Of a stretch of 64,000 nt of DNA, positions 48,908-58,221 are shown piece by piece (position 1 is the stretch's first letter; each line of letters starts with the position of its first letter). Source of the DNA: Guyparkeria halophila (GTDB taxonomy: Bacteria > Pseudomonadota > Gammaproteobacteria > Halothiobacillales > Halothiobacillaceae); contig NZ_CP140153.1 of assembly GCF_034479635.1 (NCBI RefSeq), positions 131,501 to 195,500 on the forward strand. Direction: 5' to 3'. Below the pieces are notes generated by a model that saw only the letters and a program-made list of their open reading frames with translations, was not told the DNA's origin and did no database searches. A program made the position numbers and the translations under genes.

Positions 48908-49702
48908 TCAGCCGGGTTTCTTCGTTGTTTTTTTGCATCGGCGCGCCAGCCAGAGGCAGAACCCGTAATGGCGCGAGAGCATCACCACCTCGTCGAAGCC
49001 GGCTCGCCGCAGGCGCTCCTCGTGATTGACGACGGTCTCGGTGAGCAGCACGTTTTCCAATGCCTGGCGCTTGCCGGCAATCTCCAGCTCGGAGTAGCCA
49101 TTGGCACGCTTGAAGTCATGGTGAAGCTCGGTCATCAGCCCCTCGGCGCCGGGATCGGGCTCATGAACCTTTTCGGCCAGCACCAGCACGCCATCCGGCA
49201 ACAGGCCATCGTGGAGGCGAGCGATCACGGCATCACGCCGCGCCGGCTCGACGAACTGCAGCGTGTAGGCGAGCACCATCATCGAGGCGCGTTCGGGTCT
49301 CACCTCGGCAAGATCGGCGCAGACCAGATCGGTGCGATAGGGCGAGTGAAACGCGGCCAGCTGCGCCCGGGCGCGCTCGAGCATCGCCTCGGAGTTGTCC
49401 ACGCCGATCAGCTCGACACCCGCCGGCGGGGCATCCATCCCGGCCAGTGCCGAGCGGATCGAGAGCGTCATCGCCCCCAGCGAGCAGCCCAGGTCGTAGA
49501 CCCGCGAGTGGGCCTGCACATGGCGTCGGGCAATCGCCGCCACCAGCTCGAGATTGAAACGATAGCCCGGCACGGAGCGCGAGATCATGTCCGGAAACAC
49601 CGCCGCCACCGAGGCATCGAAACGAAACGCCGCCGGTGGTTGCGGGTCGCGGTAGAGATCGTCTCGACCGCTCGGCACGGGTTGTTGGGGTGATTCCGAC
49701 AT
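48908..49702 (-). CDS. cmoA: Carboxy-S-adenosyl-L-methionine synthase CmoA
   Basis: CmoA converts SAM and prephenate into carboxy-SAM, the donor used by CmoB. The 264-residue protein has FPDMISRSVPGY, the SAM motif VYDLGCSLGAMTLSIR and VDNSEAMLERAR, then LAYTLQFVEPARRDAVI. The C-terminal tail (CKKTTKKPG) is extra relative to E. coli. It is separated from cmoB by the DUF2860 gene but is on the same strand, so the pathway pair is probably still co-expressed. Confidence 0.95.
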   Translation of the reverse strand: MSESPQQPVPSGRDDLYRDPQPPAAFRFDASVAAVFPDMISRSVPGYRFNLELVAAIARRHVQAHSRVYDLGCSLGAMTLSIRSALAGMDAPPAGVELIGVDNSEAMLERARAQLAAFHSPYRTDLVCADLAEVRPERASMMVLAYTLQFVEPARRDAVIARLHDGLLPDGVLVLAEKVHEPDPGAEGLMTELHHDFKRANGYSELEIAGKRQALENVLLTETVVNHEERLRRAGFDEVVMLSRHYGFCLWLARRCKKTTKKPG

Positions 49703-49781
49703 GGCGGGTTCGACCTTCCGAGGGGGCGGAAAGTCTACCGCGGCGACGTGAAGACGGACAGACTCACCACCCTCTGGCGGA

Positions 49782-50921
49782 TCAGATCGGCCGTTGCGGC
49801 CGCAATCCTCGCGCGATCAGTTCCTCGGCCACCGCCTCGGGCGGGCCGCTGAAGGCGATCCGGTCACGCTTGTTGGCCAGCTGGTAGTCGTACATGGGGT
49901 CGTAGTACTCGACCAGCATCACGCGAATCAGGTCGCGCAGGCCCTGCACGTCGTCCCGCCCATACCAGGCATCGAGGGCTTCCTCGGCCATGCCGCGCAC
50001 CTTGGCGTGACGCACGCCCCCGAGTCGCTTGGCGACCCGGTCGATCGCCCCCAGGATATGCTCGCGCACCTGCGCGCTGGCGCCGGAGGCGTCGGTGGCC
50101 AGCACGCGACGATAGCCCGCCTCGAGATCGATGATGTAGTCCTTGAGGCTCTGCTCGACCCGCTCGTCCAGGGGGCGCTCGATCACCACCAGCGGCGAGA
50201 CGCGCATGCGCTCGAACAGGGTCGGCGGCACCAGCCGCGCACCGACCATCTTGCCCTCGTCCTCCACCAGGATCGGTTCGTCCGGGGATCGTTGTCGCAG
50301 GCGCAGCAGATCGATGGCGACCTGGTTCTCGAAATCGATCGGCATGGGTTGCGGCTCCGGCTCACGGCCGAACGCCGAACCCTTGTGCCGCGCTCGGCCC
50401 TCGAGATCCAGGTGGCGCTCGAACCGGGTCAGGAACGGCGTCTTTCCCACACCGGTGCGCCCACCCAGCATGATCAGCGGCGCGTCGACCGCCTGGGTTT
50501 CCAGGGCGTCAAGCAGAAAGCGGCGCATCGCCTTGTAGCCACCGGCGACCCGCGGATACGTGATCCCCGCCTCGTCGAACAGCATCTGCTGGGTCAGTCG
50601 CGAACGCAGCCCGCCACGGAAGCAGTAGAGCAGGCCATCGGGATGGGCCGCGGCAAACGCCTGCCACTCGGCCACCCGTCGGGCCTTTTCCTGTGCATCG
50701 ACCAACTCGTAGCCCAGTGCGATCGCCGCGTCCTGACCGGCTTCCTTGTAACGAATACCGACCTGGTGCCGCTCCTCGTCAGTGAGCAGCGGACGATTTT
50801 TCGCCCCGGGGAACGCCCCCTGGGCGAATTCCACCGGTGCACGCACATCCAGCAACGGTCGGTCATCGAGAAAGACCGAGGCCATATCGGTCACGAGCGG
50901 CAGATCGACTCGCCCGCTCAC
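49782..50921 (-). CDS. selU: tRNA 2-selenouridine synthase SelU (MnmH)
   Basis: SelU replaces sulfur with selenium at wobble 2-thiouridine in tRNAs for Lys, Glu and Gln, via a geranylated intermediate. The 379-residue protein has an N-terminal rhodanese domain with the catalytic C100 in YCFRGGLRS and a P-loop GGRTGVGKT (153-161). The start overlaps the selD stop by four bases (ATGA), so the selenium donor and user are coupled. The target base is made by MnmE/MnmG-type modification, present elsewhere in the window. Confidence 0.95.
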   Translation of the reverse strand: MSGRVDLPLVTDMASVFLDDRPLLDVRAPVEFAQGAFPGAKNRPLLTDEERHQVGIRYKEAGQDAAIALGYELVDAQEKARRVAEWQAFAAAHPDGLLYCFRGGLRSRLTQQMLFDEAGITYPRVAGGYKAMRRFLLDALETQAVDAPLIMLGGRTGVGKTPFLTRFERHLDLEGRARHKGSAFGREPEPQPMPIDFENQVAIDLLRLRQRSPDEPILVEDEGKMVGARLVPPTLFERMRVSPLVVIERPLDERVEQSLKDYIIDLEAGYRRVLATDASGASAQVREHILGAIDRVAKRLGGVRHAKVRGMAEEALDAWYGRDDVQGLRDLIRVMLVEYYDPMYDYQLANKRDRIAFSGPPEAVAEELIARGLRPQRPI

Positions 50922-51985
50922 ACCGAGCCGTCCTCGTGGAAGACCACTCGCGGGCCTTCGTTTTCTTCGAGCAGACGCCCGATCGGCGAGGCATGCAGGC
51001 CCGCCTCGCTCAGCAGCGCGGCGACCGTGTCGACGGCCTCGGGACGCACCGACACCAGCAAGCCCCCTGAGGTCTGCGGATCACAGACAATCGCGCGGGC
51101 GAACTCGCTCATCTGACCCAGATCGCGTCCGTAGCTGGCGAAATTGCGCCCGGTACCACCCGGCATCTGGCCGGCGGCGATGTAGTCGGCGACCGCCTCG
51201 ATCAGCGGCAGCGATGCCACGTCGATCTCGGCGCGCAGCCGGCTGCCGCGCACCAGCTCGAGCAAATGCCCGCCCAACCCGAAGCCGGTGACATCGGTCA
51301 TGGCGGTGACCGACTCGATCGCCGCCAATTCCCGACCGATCTGGTTCAGGCGCGTCATGCTCTGCGGGGCAAAATCGACATGGGCGGCATCAAGCACGCC
51401 GTTTTTCTGCGCCGTGGTCAGCACGCCGACCCCCAGCGGTTTGGTCAGGAAGAGGTGGTCACCGGCCTGCGCGGTGTCGTTGCGCTTGAGCCGATCAAGT
51501 TCGACGCGACCGGTCACGGCCAGGCCGAAGATCGGCTCGGGGGCATCGATCGAGTGCCCGCCGGCCAGCGTGATGCCGGCCTCGTGACAGGCGCTGCGTC
51601 CGCCGTCGATCACCGCCGCCGCGATCTTCGGCCCCAGCTTGTCAATCGGCCAGCCGAGAATGGCAATGGCCAGCAGGGGTTGGCCGCCCATGGCGTAGAT
51701 GTCGCTGATGGCATTGGTCGCCGCGATCCGCCCGAAGGTGAACGGGTCGTCGACGATCGGCATGAAGAAATCGGTGGTCGAGATCACCGCGCTGCCGTCG
51801 CCCAGATCGAAGACGGCGGCATCGTCACGCGAGTCGTTGCCCACCAGCAGGCGGGCATCGGGCTGGATCGGGGTCAGGCTCGAGACCAGCATGTCGTCGA
51901 GCAGGGCCGGGGAGATCTTGCAGCCGCAACCCGCGCCGTGGCTGTACTGGGTCAATCGGATATTGGGAGCGTTGTCTGAGGACAT
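50918..51985 (-). CDS. selD: Selenide, water dikinase (selenophosphate synthase)
   Basis: Makes selenophosphate from selenide and ATP. The 355-residue protein has the catalytic loop GAGCGCK with C20 and K23. It uses cysteine, not selenocysteine; no TGA lies in the loop. AIR-synthase-like motifs [21 protein letters not shown] (in part) and [13 protein letters not shown] follow. It is coupled to selU. No selA or selB lies in the window, so the local use is tRNA selenation. Confidence 0.95.
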   Translation of the reverse strand: MSSDNAPNIRLTQYSHGAGCGCKISPALLDDMLVSSLTPIQPDARLLVGNDSRDDAAVFDLGDGSAVISTTDFFMPIVDDPFTFGRIAATNAISDIYAMGGQPLLAIAILGWPIDKLGPKIAAAVIDGGRSACHEAGITLAGGHSIDAPEPIFGLAVTGRVELDRLKRNDTAQAGDHLFLTKPLGVGVLTTAQKNGVLDAAHVDFAPQSMTRLNQIGRELAAIESVTAMTDVTGFGLGGHLLELVRGSRLRAEIDVASLPLIEAVADYIAAGQMPGGTGRNFASYGRDLGQMSEFARAIVCDPQTSGGLLVSVRPEAVDTVAALLSEAGLHASPIGRLLEENEGPRVVFHEDGSV

Positions 51986-52094
51986 GGAATCATCGGTGGA
52001 CTGTGTTCAGCCGCTATCGCGCGGTGGATCATCACCGCCCCTTCGACTCGCCACATCACCGCGGCGTGGGATCGATGGACGGAGGTGGGCGAAA

Positions 52095-52889
52095 TCAGGG
52101 CATCTCGGGGATCGGGAGCGTCTCGAAGCCGGGCTTGGCAAACCAGTATCCCTGGAAGCGGTTGAGCCCCATCGCGCGCAGCGCTTCGTATTCTGCGCGC
52201 GTCTCCACCCCTTCGGCAATCAGCTCGATCCCCATTTCCTCGCACATCATCGTCGTCGAGCGGATCACCGCCTGTTTGCTGCGGTGTGTATCGACGTCGC
52301 GCACCAGGTTGAGGTCGATCTTGACCAGGTCGGGCTCCAGCTCGATCAGGTGGTTCAAGCCGGCGAACCCCTCACCGTAGTCATCGATCGCGCGCATCAG
52401 GCCACGCTCGCGGTACTCGTCGAAGATCGCCCGCAGGTGGCTGCGGTCCGTGATGCGTTCGGCCTCGGTGACCTCGAAGATCAATCGCTTCGGGTCAAAG
52501 TCATAGATGGCGGCCGCCTCCATGGTGGCCCGGATACAGGCGGCCGGTTTGTAGACGGCATTGGGCATGAAGTTGATACTCAGGTTCGCCTGTATGCCCA
52601 ACTCCGAGGCCAGGCGGATCGCGGTCACGCGCGCGGCCTGATCGAAGTAATAAAGGTTTGTCTCGTTGACCTGGGAAAGCACGCTGCCGGCCGATTCGCC
52701 GTTGGGACCCCGCACCAGCGCCTCGTAGGCGTAGACCTCGTTCCGATCGATATCGACGATCGGCTGAAAGGCCATCGAGAAGGAAAAACCCAGTTTATCC
52801 GCGGCCTCGGCCAAGCAATCGCGGCAGGTCACCTGCCGTACCCCGTCGGGGAACACCTGCAGGTCGTTGAGTTCGGTCACTTGCGGCAT
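52095..52889 (-). CDS. EAL-domain cyclic-di-GMP phosphodiesterase
   Basis: A 265-residue protein that is almost entirely an EAL domain. The catalytic set appears intact: EAL (56-58) in YEALVRG, an Asn in SINFMPNA, FEVTE, the DD pair in AIDDYGEGFAG, VKID, IAEGVET and FQGYWFAKP. So c-di-GMP hydrolysis is expected. The ~35-residue N-terminus has two cysteines (TCRDC), too short to be a known sensor domain. The ATG at 52887-52889 is preferred over an in-frame ATG eight codons upstream. A stand-alone Aer-like PAS gene lies ~630 bases upstream on the same strand. Confidence 0.92.
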   Translation of the reverse strand: MPQVTELNDLQVFPDGVRQVTCRDCLAEAADKLGFSFSMAFQPIVDIDRNEVYAYEALVRGPNGESAGSVLSQVNETNLYYFDQAARVTAIRLASELGIQANLSINFMPNAVYKPAACIRATMEAAAIYDFDPKRLIFEVTEAERITDRSHLRAIFDEYRERGLMRAIDDYGEGFAGLNHLIELEPDLVKIDLNLVRDVDTHRSKQAVIRSTTMMCEEMGIELIAEGVETRAEYEALRAMGLNRFQGYWFAKPGFETLPIPEMP

Positions 52890-52946
52890 CGACAACCTCC
52901 CGGGCACTGGCAAGCAATGGCCCGCCGAAGCGGCGGCGCCAGTCGG

Positions 52947-53492
52947 TCAGTCTAGCAAAAGCCCGAGAATTCCCGTGCGGGACATGAGGTAATCGTCCAT
53001 GACGAACCCCCCTCCGATCGGCTGGCAATCGCTGCCCGACACGACAAAACCGGTCCGCTGGTAGGCGCGTATGGCGGGGTGGTTGTGACGATTGACCCGT
53101 AACCGGACGCGGTCGAGACCCTCGCCGGCCATCTGTCGACAGCTGGCATCGATCAGCCACCGACCCAGCCCCGTGCCATGAAAGCCCGGATGCAGATACA
53201 GCTTGTCCAGGAATGCCGCCGGCGCCTCGTGCCGCCAGGCCGAAAAGCCGATCGGCACACCGGCGATACGCAGTAGCGAAAAGCGGCTGCCGGTCTGCTG
53301 TGCCTCGCGCAGTGCCGACAGGGCGTAACCGCGGCCGAGCATATAGTGGACCTGTGCGCTGCCAATAATGGGCGGGTAACACCGCCACCAGATGCATTCG
53401 GCCAACGCGGCAACACAGGCCAGCTCGTCGGGGCCTGCCGGATCAAGCGACAGCCGGTTTCGTACCACAGGTTGGCGCGCGGGCAACGACAT
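52947..53492 (-). CDS. GNAT-family N-acetyltransferase
   Basis: A 181-residue acyl-CoA N-acyltransferase. The acetyl-CoA loop is LYLHPGFHGTGLGRWLI (in the R/Q-x-x-G-x-G/A class), and the C-terminal RVNRHNHPAIRAYQRTGF is typical of the RimI-like group. The substrate is unknown. It sits between the PAS and EAL genes on the same strand, 27 bases after the PAS gene and 57 before the EAL gene, suggesting one transcript. Confidence 0.85.
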   Translation of the reverse strand: MSLPARQPVVRNRLSLDPAGPDELACVAALAECIWWRCYPPIIGSAQVHYMLGRGYALSALREAQQTGSRFSLLRIAGVPIGFSAWRHEAPAAFLDKLYLHPGFHGTGLGRWLIDASCRQMAGEGLDRVRLRVNRHNHPAIRAYQRTGFVVSGSDCQPIGGGFVMDDYLMSRTGILGLLLD

Positions 53493-53519
53493 CCGGCTCT
53501 CCGCAAAATCAGGCTCGGG

Positions 53520-54074
53520 TCAGGCCCGGGAAGACAGCACCATTTGCGGCAGACTGGCATAGCCGTGCCGACGAACGAAGCGGTTCATTACCTCGATCGC
53601 CGGGGCAAAGCGTCGCTCGTCGGCGTCATCGCGGCGCTGTTCGGCGGCGCGCATGTCGGCAAACAGCCGCTCCCACTCCGGCACCAAGTCCGCACGCGGC
53701 AGGAAGCGGGCCGAGGTGTACCCCTGCGTCTGGCCATCGCGCACAATCGGCGCCACACGGGTGAGCACCCAGTAATGATCGCCGTTCTTGCAGCGATTCT
53801 TGACGATGCCGAAGAATTCCGCGCCGGCCTGAATGGTCTGCCACATCAGGTAATAGACGGTATCGGGCATGTCCGGATGACGCAGGATATTGTGCGGCTG
53901 GCCGATCAGCTCGTCGACCGCGAATCCGGAAATCTCGGCGAGCGATCGACTCGCCTGGGTGATGATGCCGTTGCAGTCGGTCTTGGACTGCAAGGCCCGG
54001 TGGGTCCCCAAACCGACCACCCGACCGGTAACCGGCCGAATGTCGATCGGCGGCTGATACTCCATCGACAGCAT
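53520..54074 (-). CDS. Stand-alone Aer-like PAS-domain protein
   Basis: A 184-residue soluble protein whose residues ~25-130 are a PAS domain of the Aer aerotaxis type: SKTDCNGIIT, EISGFAVDELIGQPHNILRHPDMP and VKNRCKNGDHYWVLTRVAP (each in part). The Arg-His-Pro-Asp-Met-Pro and the tryptophan at 78 match the FAD-contacting region of Aer, so a redox-sensing FAD PAS is likely. There is no HAMP, chemoreceptor, kinase or GGDEF output; the C-terminal ~50 residues are helical. The start at 54072-54074 has GAGGAG upstream. Confidence 0.83.
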   Translation of the reverse strand: MLSMEYQPPIDIRPVTGRVVGLGTHRALQSKTDCNGIITQASRSLAEISGFAVDELIGQPHNILRHPDMPDTVYYLMWQTIQAGAEFFGIVKNRCKNGDHYWVLTRVAPIVRDGQTQGYTSARFLPRADLVPEWERLFADMRAAEQRRDDADERRFAPAIEVMNRFVRRHGYASLPQMVLSSRA

Positions 54075-54206
54075 GGCGGCGCTCCTCTACCCGCAGGGAG
54101 ATCGGCGGCAAACCGATTCCCAAGAAAATTCGATCGGGTATTAAAGCGCGCGGCGTCCGGCCCTTCAACCAAGCGCCACGCTGGGGCTAGCCGGGGCCAG
54201 GCGGGG

Positions 54207-55553
54207 CTACTTGCCGATGCAGAAGCTGCCGAAGATCTCGCCCAGGAGGTCGTCGGCGGTATACCGGCCGGTAATCGCCTCCATCGAGGTCTGCGCGCGG
54301 CGCAGCGACTCGGCGGCCAGTTCGCCCGCGCCCAGGGCCAGCGAATCTCCGGCCTCGGCGAGGCTTTCCCTCGCGCGCTCCAGCGCCTCGAGGTGGCGAC
54401 GGCGCGCGATGAACGGGTCCTCGGTCCGATCGGACACGCCGGCCAGTTGCCGCAGCTCGCGACGCAGTGCATCCACGCCCGCCCCGGTTCGAGCGCTCAA
54501 CCGCAGGGTTCCATGCTCGACTGCCTCGGACGGCGACTGGTCGGTCAGGTCGACCTTGTTGACCACGGTCAGCAGTAGCTTGTCCGGCAGGCGGGCCAGC
54601 GTTGCCTCGTCCTCGGGCGATCGACCGCGCGCGCCGTCGATCAGGTGCAGGATCAGATCGGCGCGCTCGATCTCCTCCCAGGCCCGGCGAATACCTTCCT
54701 GCTCGATCGGATCACGGCTCTCGCGCAGACCGGCCGTATCGATCACGTGCAGCGGCAGGCCGTCGAGCATGATCTCGGCACGCAACACATCACGGGTAGT
54801 GCCGGCAATCTCGGTGACGATCGCGCGCGACTCGCCGGCCAGCTGGTTGAGCAGGCTCGACTTGCCCGCATTGGGCTGGCCGACGATCACGAGTTGCAAA
54901 CCCTCGCGCAGACGCACGCCCTCGCCGGTGCGCCCCAGCAGGTCGGCCAGCTCCTCGCGCAGGTCGGCCAGCTGGTCACGCAGGCGCGTGTCGGAAAGAA
55001 AGTCGATCTCCTCTTCGGGGAAATCGAGCGCCGCCTCGATGTACATCCGCAGGTGAATCAAATGCTCGACGAAGGCATCCACGCGGCGCGAGAACGCCCC
55101 GGTCAACGACCGACGCGCGGCGGTGGCGGCCTGCGTGGAACCGGCCTCGATCAGATCGGCGACCGCCTCGGCCTGCGCCAGATCCATGCGGCCATTGAGG
55201 AAGGCCCGTTCGGTGAACTCACCGGGACGGGCCATGCGCGCACCGCAGGCAATCATCGCCGCCACGGCGGCATCCAGCAGCACCGGATTGCCGTGCCCCT
55301 GCCACTCGACCACATCCTCGCCGGTGTAGGAATGCGGTCCCGGGAAATACAGCAGGATGCCGTCGTCCAGCACCTCGTCGCTCTCCGGCCGGCTCAGGGT
55401 GACGTAGTGGGCATGGCGGGGCCGGGGCTCGAGGCCGCTCAGGCGCCGGACGATAGCAAGCGCCTCGGGTCCGGACAGCCGAACCACGCCGACGCCGGCC
55501 CGCCCGGCGGCGGTCGCCACCGCGCAGATCGTATCGACCGGTATCGCGCTCAC
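54207..55553 (-). CDS. mnmE: tRNA modification GTPase MnmE (TrmE)
   Basis: MnmE forms the heterotetramer with MnmG that builds carboxymethylaminomethyl-U34. The 448-residue protein has the tetrahydrofolate-binding N-terminal domain, the helical domain, the G domain (GQPNAGKSSLLNQL, DTAGLRES, NKVDL) and the invariant C-terminal CIGK that holds formyl-folate near the active site. It is 72 bases downstream of yidC in the rpmH-rnpA-yidD-yidC-mnmE run. Its partner mnmG is not adjacent. Confidence 0.97.
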   Translation of the reverse strand: MSAIPVDTICAVATAAGRAGVGVVRLSGPEALAIVRRLSGLEPRPRHAHYVTLSRPESDEVLDDGILLYFPGPHSYTGEDVVEWQGHGNPVLLDAAVAAMIACGARMARPGEFTERAFLNGRMDLAQAEAVADLIEAGSTQAATAARRSLTGAFSRRVDAFVEHLIHLRMYIEAALDFPEEEIDFLSDTRLRDQLADLREELADLLGRTGEGVRLREGLQLVIVGQPNAGKSSLLNQLAGESRAIVTEIAGTTRDVLRAEIMLDGLPLHVIDTAGLRESRDPIEQEGIRRAWEEIERADLILHLIDGARGRSPEDEATLARLPDKLLLTVVNKVDLTDQSPSEAVEHGTLRLSARTGAGVDALRRELRQLAGVSDRTEDPFIARRRHLEALERARESLAEAGDSLALGAGELAAESLRRAQTSMEAITGRYTADDLLGEIFGSFCIGK

Positions 55554-55625
55554 GGGACTATCCGCTTACGGTCGACGGGGGAGCGATGTTTCACGGGAAA
55601 CATCATGGGGAAACATCGCCACCGA

Positions 55626-57344
55626 TCAGCTCGACCCCTTCTGGGCCGCCATCTGCTTTTCCACCCGGCGGGTAATGATCGCTTGCTGGACGATCGAAAG
55701 CAGGTTGTTGACGAACCAGTAGAGCACCAGACCCGCCGGGAAGAAGGCGAAGAAGACCGTGAAGACCACCGGCAGCCACTGGAAGATCTTCTTCTGCATC
55801 GGATCGACCGGCGCCGGGTTGAGCTTCTGCTGCAGGAACATCGAGGCACCCATCAGCAGCGGCAGGATGAAGTACGGGTCCTTCTGGGTGAGGTCGTTGA
55901 TCCACAGGATCCACGGCGCCTGGCGCAGTTCCACGGACTCGACCAGCACCCAGTAGAGCGCGATGAATACCGGGATCTGGATCAGGATCGGCAGGCAGCC
56001 GCCCAGCGGATTGATCTTCTCCTTCTGGTAGAGCTTCATCATCTCCTGGGAGAGACGCTGCTTGTCGTCGCCGAAGCGCTCCTTCAGGGCCTGCATCTTC
56101 GGCGTGACCGCCCGCATGCGAGCCATCGACCGGTAGCTGATCGCCGAGGGCCACAGGAACAACAGCTTGATCACCAGGGTGACCATGACGATCGCCCAGC
56201 CCCAGTTGCCGACCCAGTCATGGAACAGGTCGAGCAACCAGAAGATCGGCTCGGAAATGACGGTGAGGATGCCGAAGTCGACTGCCAGGTGCATGCCGGT
56301 AGCCAGCGGCTCGAGCTTCGACTGGATCTTCGGCCCGACGTAGAGAATCGACTCGAGCGTCTCGCTCGACTGCGGTGCCACCGTGGTGGTCGGTGACATC
56401 AGGCCCAGGCTGTAAACGGTAAAGCCGTCCTTCTGGCTACGCAGGGTGTAGTACTGGTTCACCTGCTCGGGGTTCGACGGCACCCACGCGCTCATGAAGT
56501 AGTGCTGGATGATGCCGGCCCAACCGTCCTGCAGATCCTTCTGCAGCTTGATCTTGGCCATCTCGTCGAATTCGATCTTCTCGTAGTTGAGTCGATCGCC
56601 GCCACCAGGAGGCGTGCCCGCATAGACGCCGCCGGTGTAGGTGTACATCAGCTGCATGCCGGGGGTGGAACCCGAGCGGGTGAGCTGACGGTATTGCTGA
56701 CCACGCCACTCGGCGTCGGTGGTGTTCTCCACCGTGTAGCGCAGATCGACGGCATACGAGCCGCGCTTGAACAGGTAGGTCTTGGTGACCCGGATGCCGT
56801 CCTCTTCCCAGGTCATCGGCACCTCGAGCACGGACTCGCCGTCGGCAAGCCGGTACGCGGGCTGCTCTACCTGGAAGGAGGCGTGGTGATCCGGCGCCGG
56901 GGCGTTTTTTGCACCGATCAAGCCGGACTGGGCAATGTAGGTAAAGCCGCTGCTGTCCTGCAGCAGACGCACCGGCTCATCCGGCCGGTCGAGTTCGACG
57001 GGATACTCCAGCAGGTCGGCCTGGCGGATCACGCCGCCGTTCGGATCGATCTCCAACGACAACACGTCGGTCTCAACCCGGATTCGATCCGCTGCCGCAC
57101 CCGAGCCGGCGCCCGCCCCGTCGCCGGCTGCGGCAGGCACATCGCCCCCCGTGGACGCTGCGGACGGCCCGCCGGACGTCGGCAGGTCGTCGGCCGGACG
57201 GTCACTTGCCCCCGCCTGCTGTTCGGTCGTCTGGGTAACGTTGCTGCGCTCGGCCGGCGACGTGTTGTCTTCCAACCAGGCCTGCCAGAGCAGGATCAGG
57301 ACGAAGCCCAGGGCGATGATCAAGATCAGGCGGCGTTGTTCCAT
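55626..57344 (-). CDS. yidC: Membrane protein insertase YidC
   Basis: A 572-residue inner-membrane insertase. It has an N-terminal anchor (RLILIIALGFVLILLWQAW in part), a large periplasmic beta domain (~60-345), and the conserved five-helix core including the hydrophilic-groove segment LYQKEKINPLGGCLPILIQI and MQKKIFQWLPVVF near the end. It inserts the F1Fo c subunit and other small membrane proteins, so it links directly to the atp operon here. It is 9 bases after yidD. Confidence 0.97.
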   Translation of the reverse strand: MEQRRLILIIALGFVLILLWQAWLEDNTSPAERSNVTQTTEQQAGASDRPADDLPTSGGPSAASTGGDVPAAAGDGAGAGSGAAADRIRVETDVLSLEIDPNGGVIRQADLLEYPVELDRPDEPVRLLQDSSGFTYIAQSGLIGAKNAPAPDHHASFQVEQPAYRLADGESVLEVPMTWEEDGIRVTKTYLFKRGSYAVDLRYTVENTTDAEWRGQQYRQLTRSGSTPGMQLMYTYTGGVYAGTPPGGGDRLNYEKIEFDEMAKIKLQKDLQDGWAGIIQHYFMSAWVPSNPEQVNQYYTLRSQKDGFTVYSLGLMSPTTTVAPQSSETLESILYVGPKIQSKLEPLATGMHLAVDFGILTVISEPIFWLLDLFHDWVGNWGWAIVMVTLVIKLLFLWPSAISYRSMARMRAVTPKMQALKERFGDDKQRLSQEMMKLYQKEKINPLGGCLPILIQIPVFIALYWVLVESVELRQAPWILWINDLTQKDPYFILPLLMGASMFLQQKLNPAPVDPMQKKIFQWLPVVFTVFFAFFPAGLVLYWFVNNLLSIVQQAIITRRVEKQMAAQKGSS

Positions 57345-57353
57345 GGGAGTCTT

Positions 57354-57677
57354 TCAGTCTCGCGATTGAACGGCATGGGGCCCGTGTGGGGCATCGGCTC
57401 GATGGCTATCGGCTCGGGAAGCGTCGGATTCGGTGTTGCAGCGGGGGCAGCTGGGGGCCGACGAGGTGCCGGGCACCGGATCGATGCCCCCGGCGCAAAA
57501 GGGATGGCAGCGCCCCAGTCGACGCAGGGTCAGCCAACCGCCCTTGAGTGCGCCGTGTTGTGACAGGGCCTCGACGGCGTACTCGGAACAGGTCGGGTAG
57601 AAACGACAGGACGGCGGCAGCATGGGGCTGATCAGCAGGCGATAGCCCTTGACCAGTCCGATCAGGACGCGGCGCAT
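57354..57677 (-). CDS. yidD: Membrane protein insertion efficiency factor YidD
   Basis: A 107-residue protein with the three conserved cysteines in SCRFYPTCSEYA and the family signature LTLRRLGRCHPFCAGGIDPVP (in part). It has a ~35-residue C-terminal tail rich in Ser, His and Arg. YidD is a membrane-associated helper of YidC. Its 5' end overlaps rnpA by 16 bases, as is common in this conserved block. Confidence 0.93.
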   Translation of the reverse strand: MRRVLIGLVKGYRLLISPMLPPSCRFYPTCSEYAVEALSQHGALKGGWLTLRRLGRCHPFCAGGIDPVPGTSSAPSCPRCNTESDASRADSHRADAPHGPHAVQSRD

Positions 57678-58081
57678 TTCCGACTCGCCTTGTTCAGTGC
57701 CTGGCGCATCTGGCGGTGCAATTCGGGCATGGACAGCTTGTCGACCCCCGACTTGGCCAGCACGACGACGTCCATGCCGGGCAACTCGGCGCGGCTCAGA
57801 CGAAAATGTTCGCGAGCGACGCGCTTGACCCGATTGCGCTCGTGGGCAAGTCGCACCCGCTTGCGGCTGACGGCCAGCCCCAGGCGAGGTTCGCCTTCCG
57901 GATTGGCGCGCAGGGCCAGCATCAGGTTGGACGTGTGCACCCGGCCGCCGTCACGCATGACGCGCTGGTAGTCCCGTCCGGAAAGCAGACGGGCCGAACG
58001 CGGAAACCGGCCGCCACGAATGACGGCCGGTTCCGTGCTGTCGGCCCCGGCGATCAGGACCTCGGGCGCTGCGTCAGTCAT
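57662..58081 (-). CDS. rnpA: Ribonuclease P protein component
   Basis: A 139-residue basic protein that assists the RNase P RNA in tRNA 5' processing. The RNR motif region is SRKRVRLAHERNRVKRVAREHFR (in part), and RFPRSARLLSGRDYQRVM forms the N-terminal RNA-binding part. The N-terminal ~25 residues extend beyond the usual start. It is 5 bases after rpmH. Confidence 0.94.
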   Translation of the reverse strand: MTDAAPEVLIAGADSTEPAVIRGGRFPRSARLLSGRDYQRVMRDGGRVHTSNLMLALRANPEGEPRLGLAVSRKRVRLAHERNRVKRVAREHFRLSRAELPGMDVVVLAKSGVDKLSMPELHRQMRQALNKASRKCAAS

Positions 58082-58086
58082 CTGCC

Positions 58087-58221
58087 TCAGGCAGACAGAC
58101 GCTTGCGGCCCTTGGCGCGACGGGCGTTGATGATGGCGCGGCCGCCACGGGTCTTCATGCGGGCACGAAAGCCGTGGGTCCGCTTGCGGCGCAGATTGCT
58201 CGGCTGAAAGGTTCTTTTCAT
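58087..58221 (-). CDS. rpmH: 50S ribosomal protein L34
   Basis: A 44-residue, very basic protein ([20 protein letters not shown]...) that matches L34 end to end. It is the first gene of the rpmH-rnpA-yidD-yidC-mnmE run and diverges from dnaA across a 509-base gap, the canonical arrangement. Confidence 0.98.
   Translation of the reverse strand: MKRTFQPSNLRRKRTHGFRARMKTRGGRAIINARRAKGRKRLSA

Noticed and set aside
50918-51985. Selenocysteine in SelD
   Set aside because: The catalytic position is an ordinary cysteine codon; no in-frame TGA is present in the loop.
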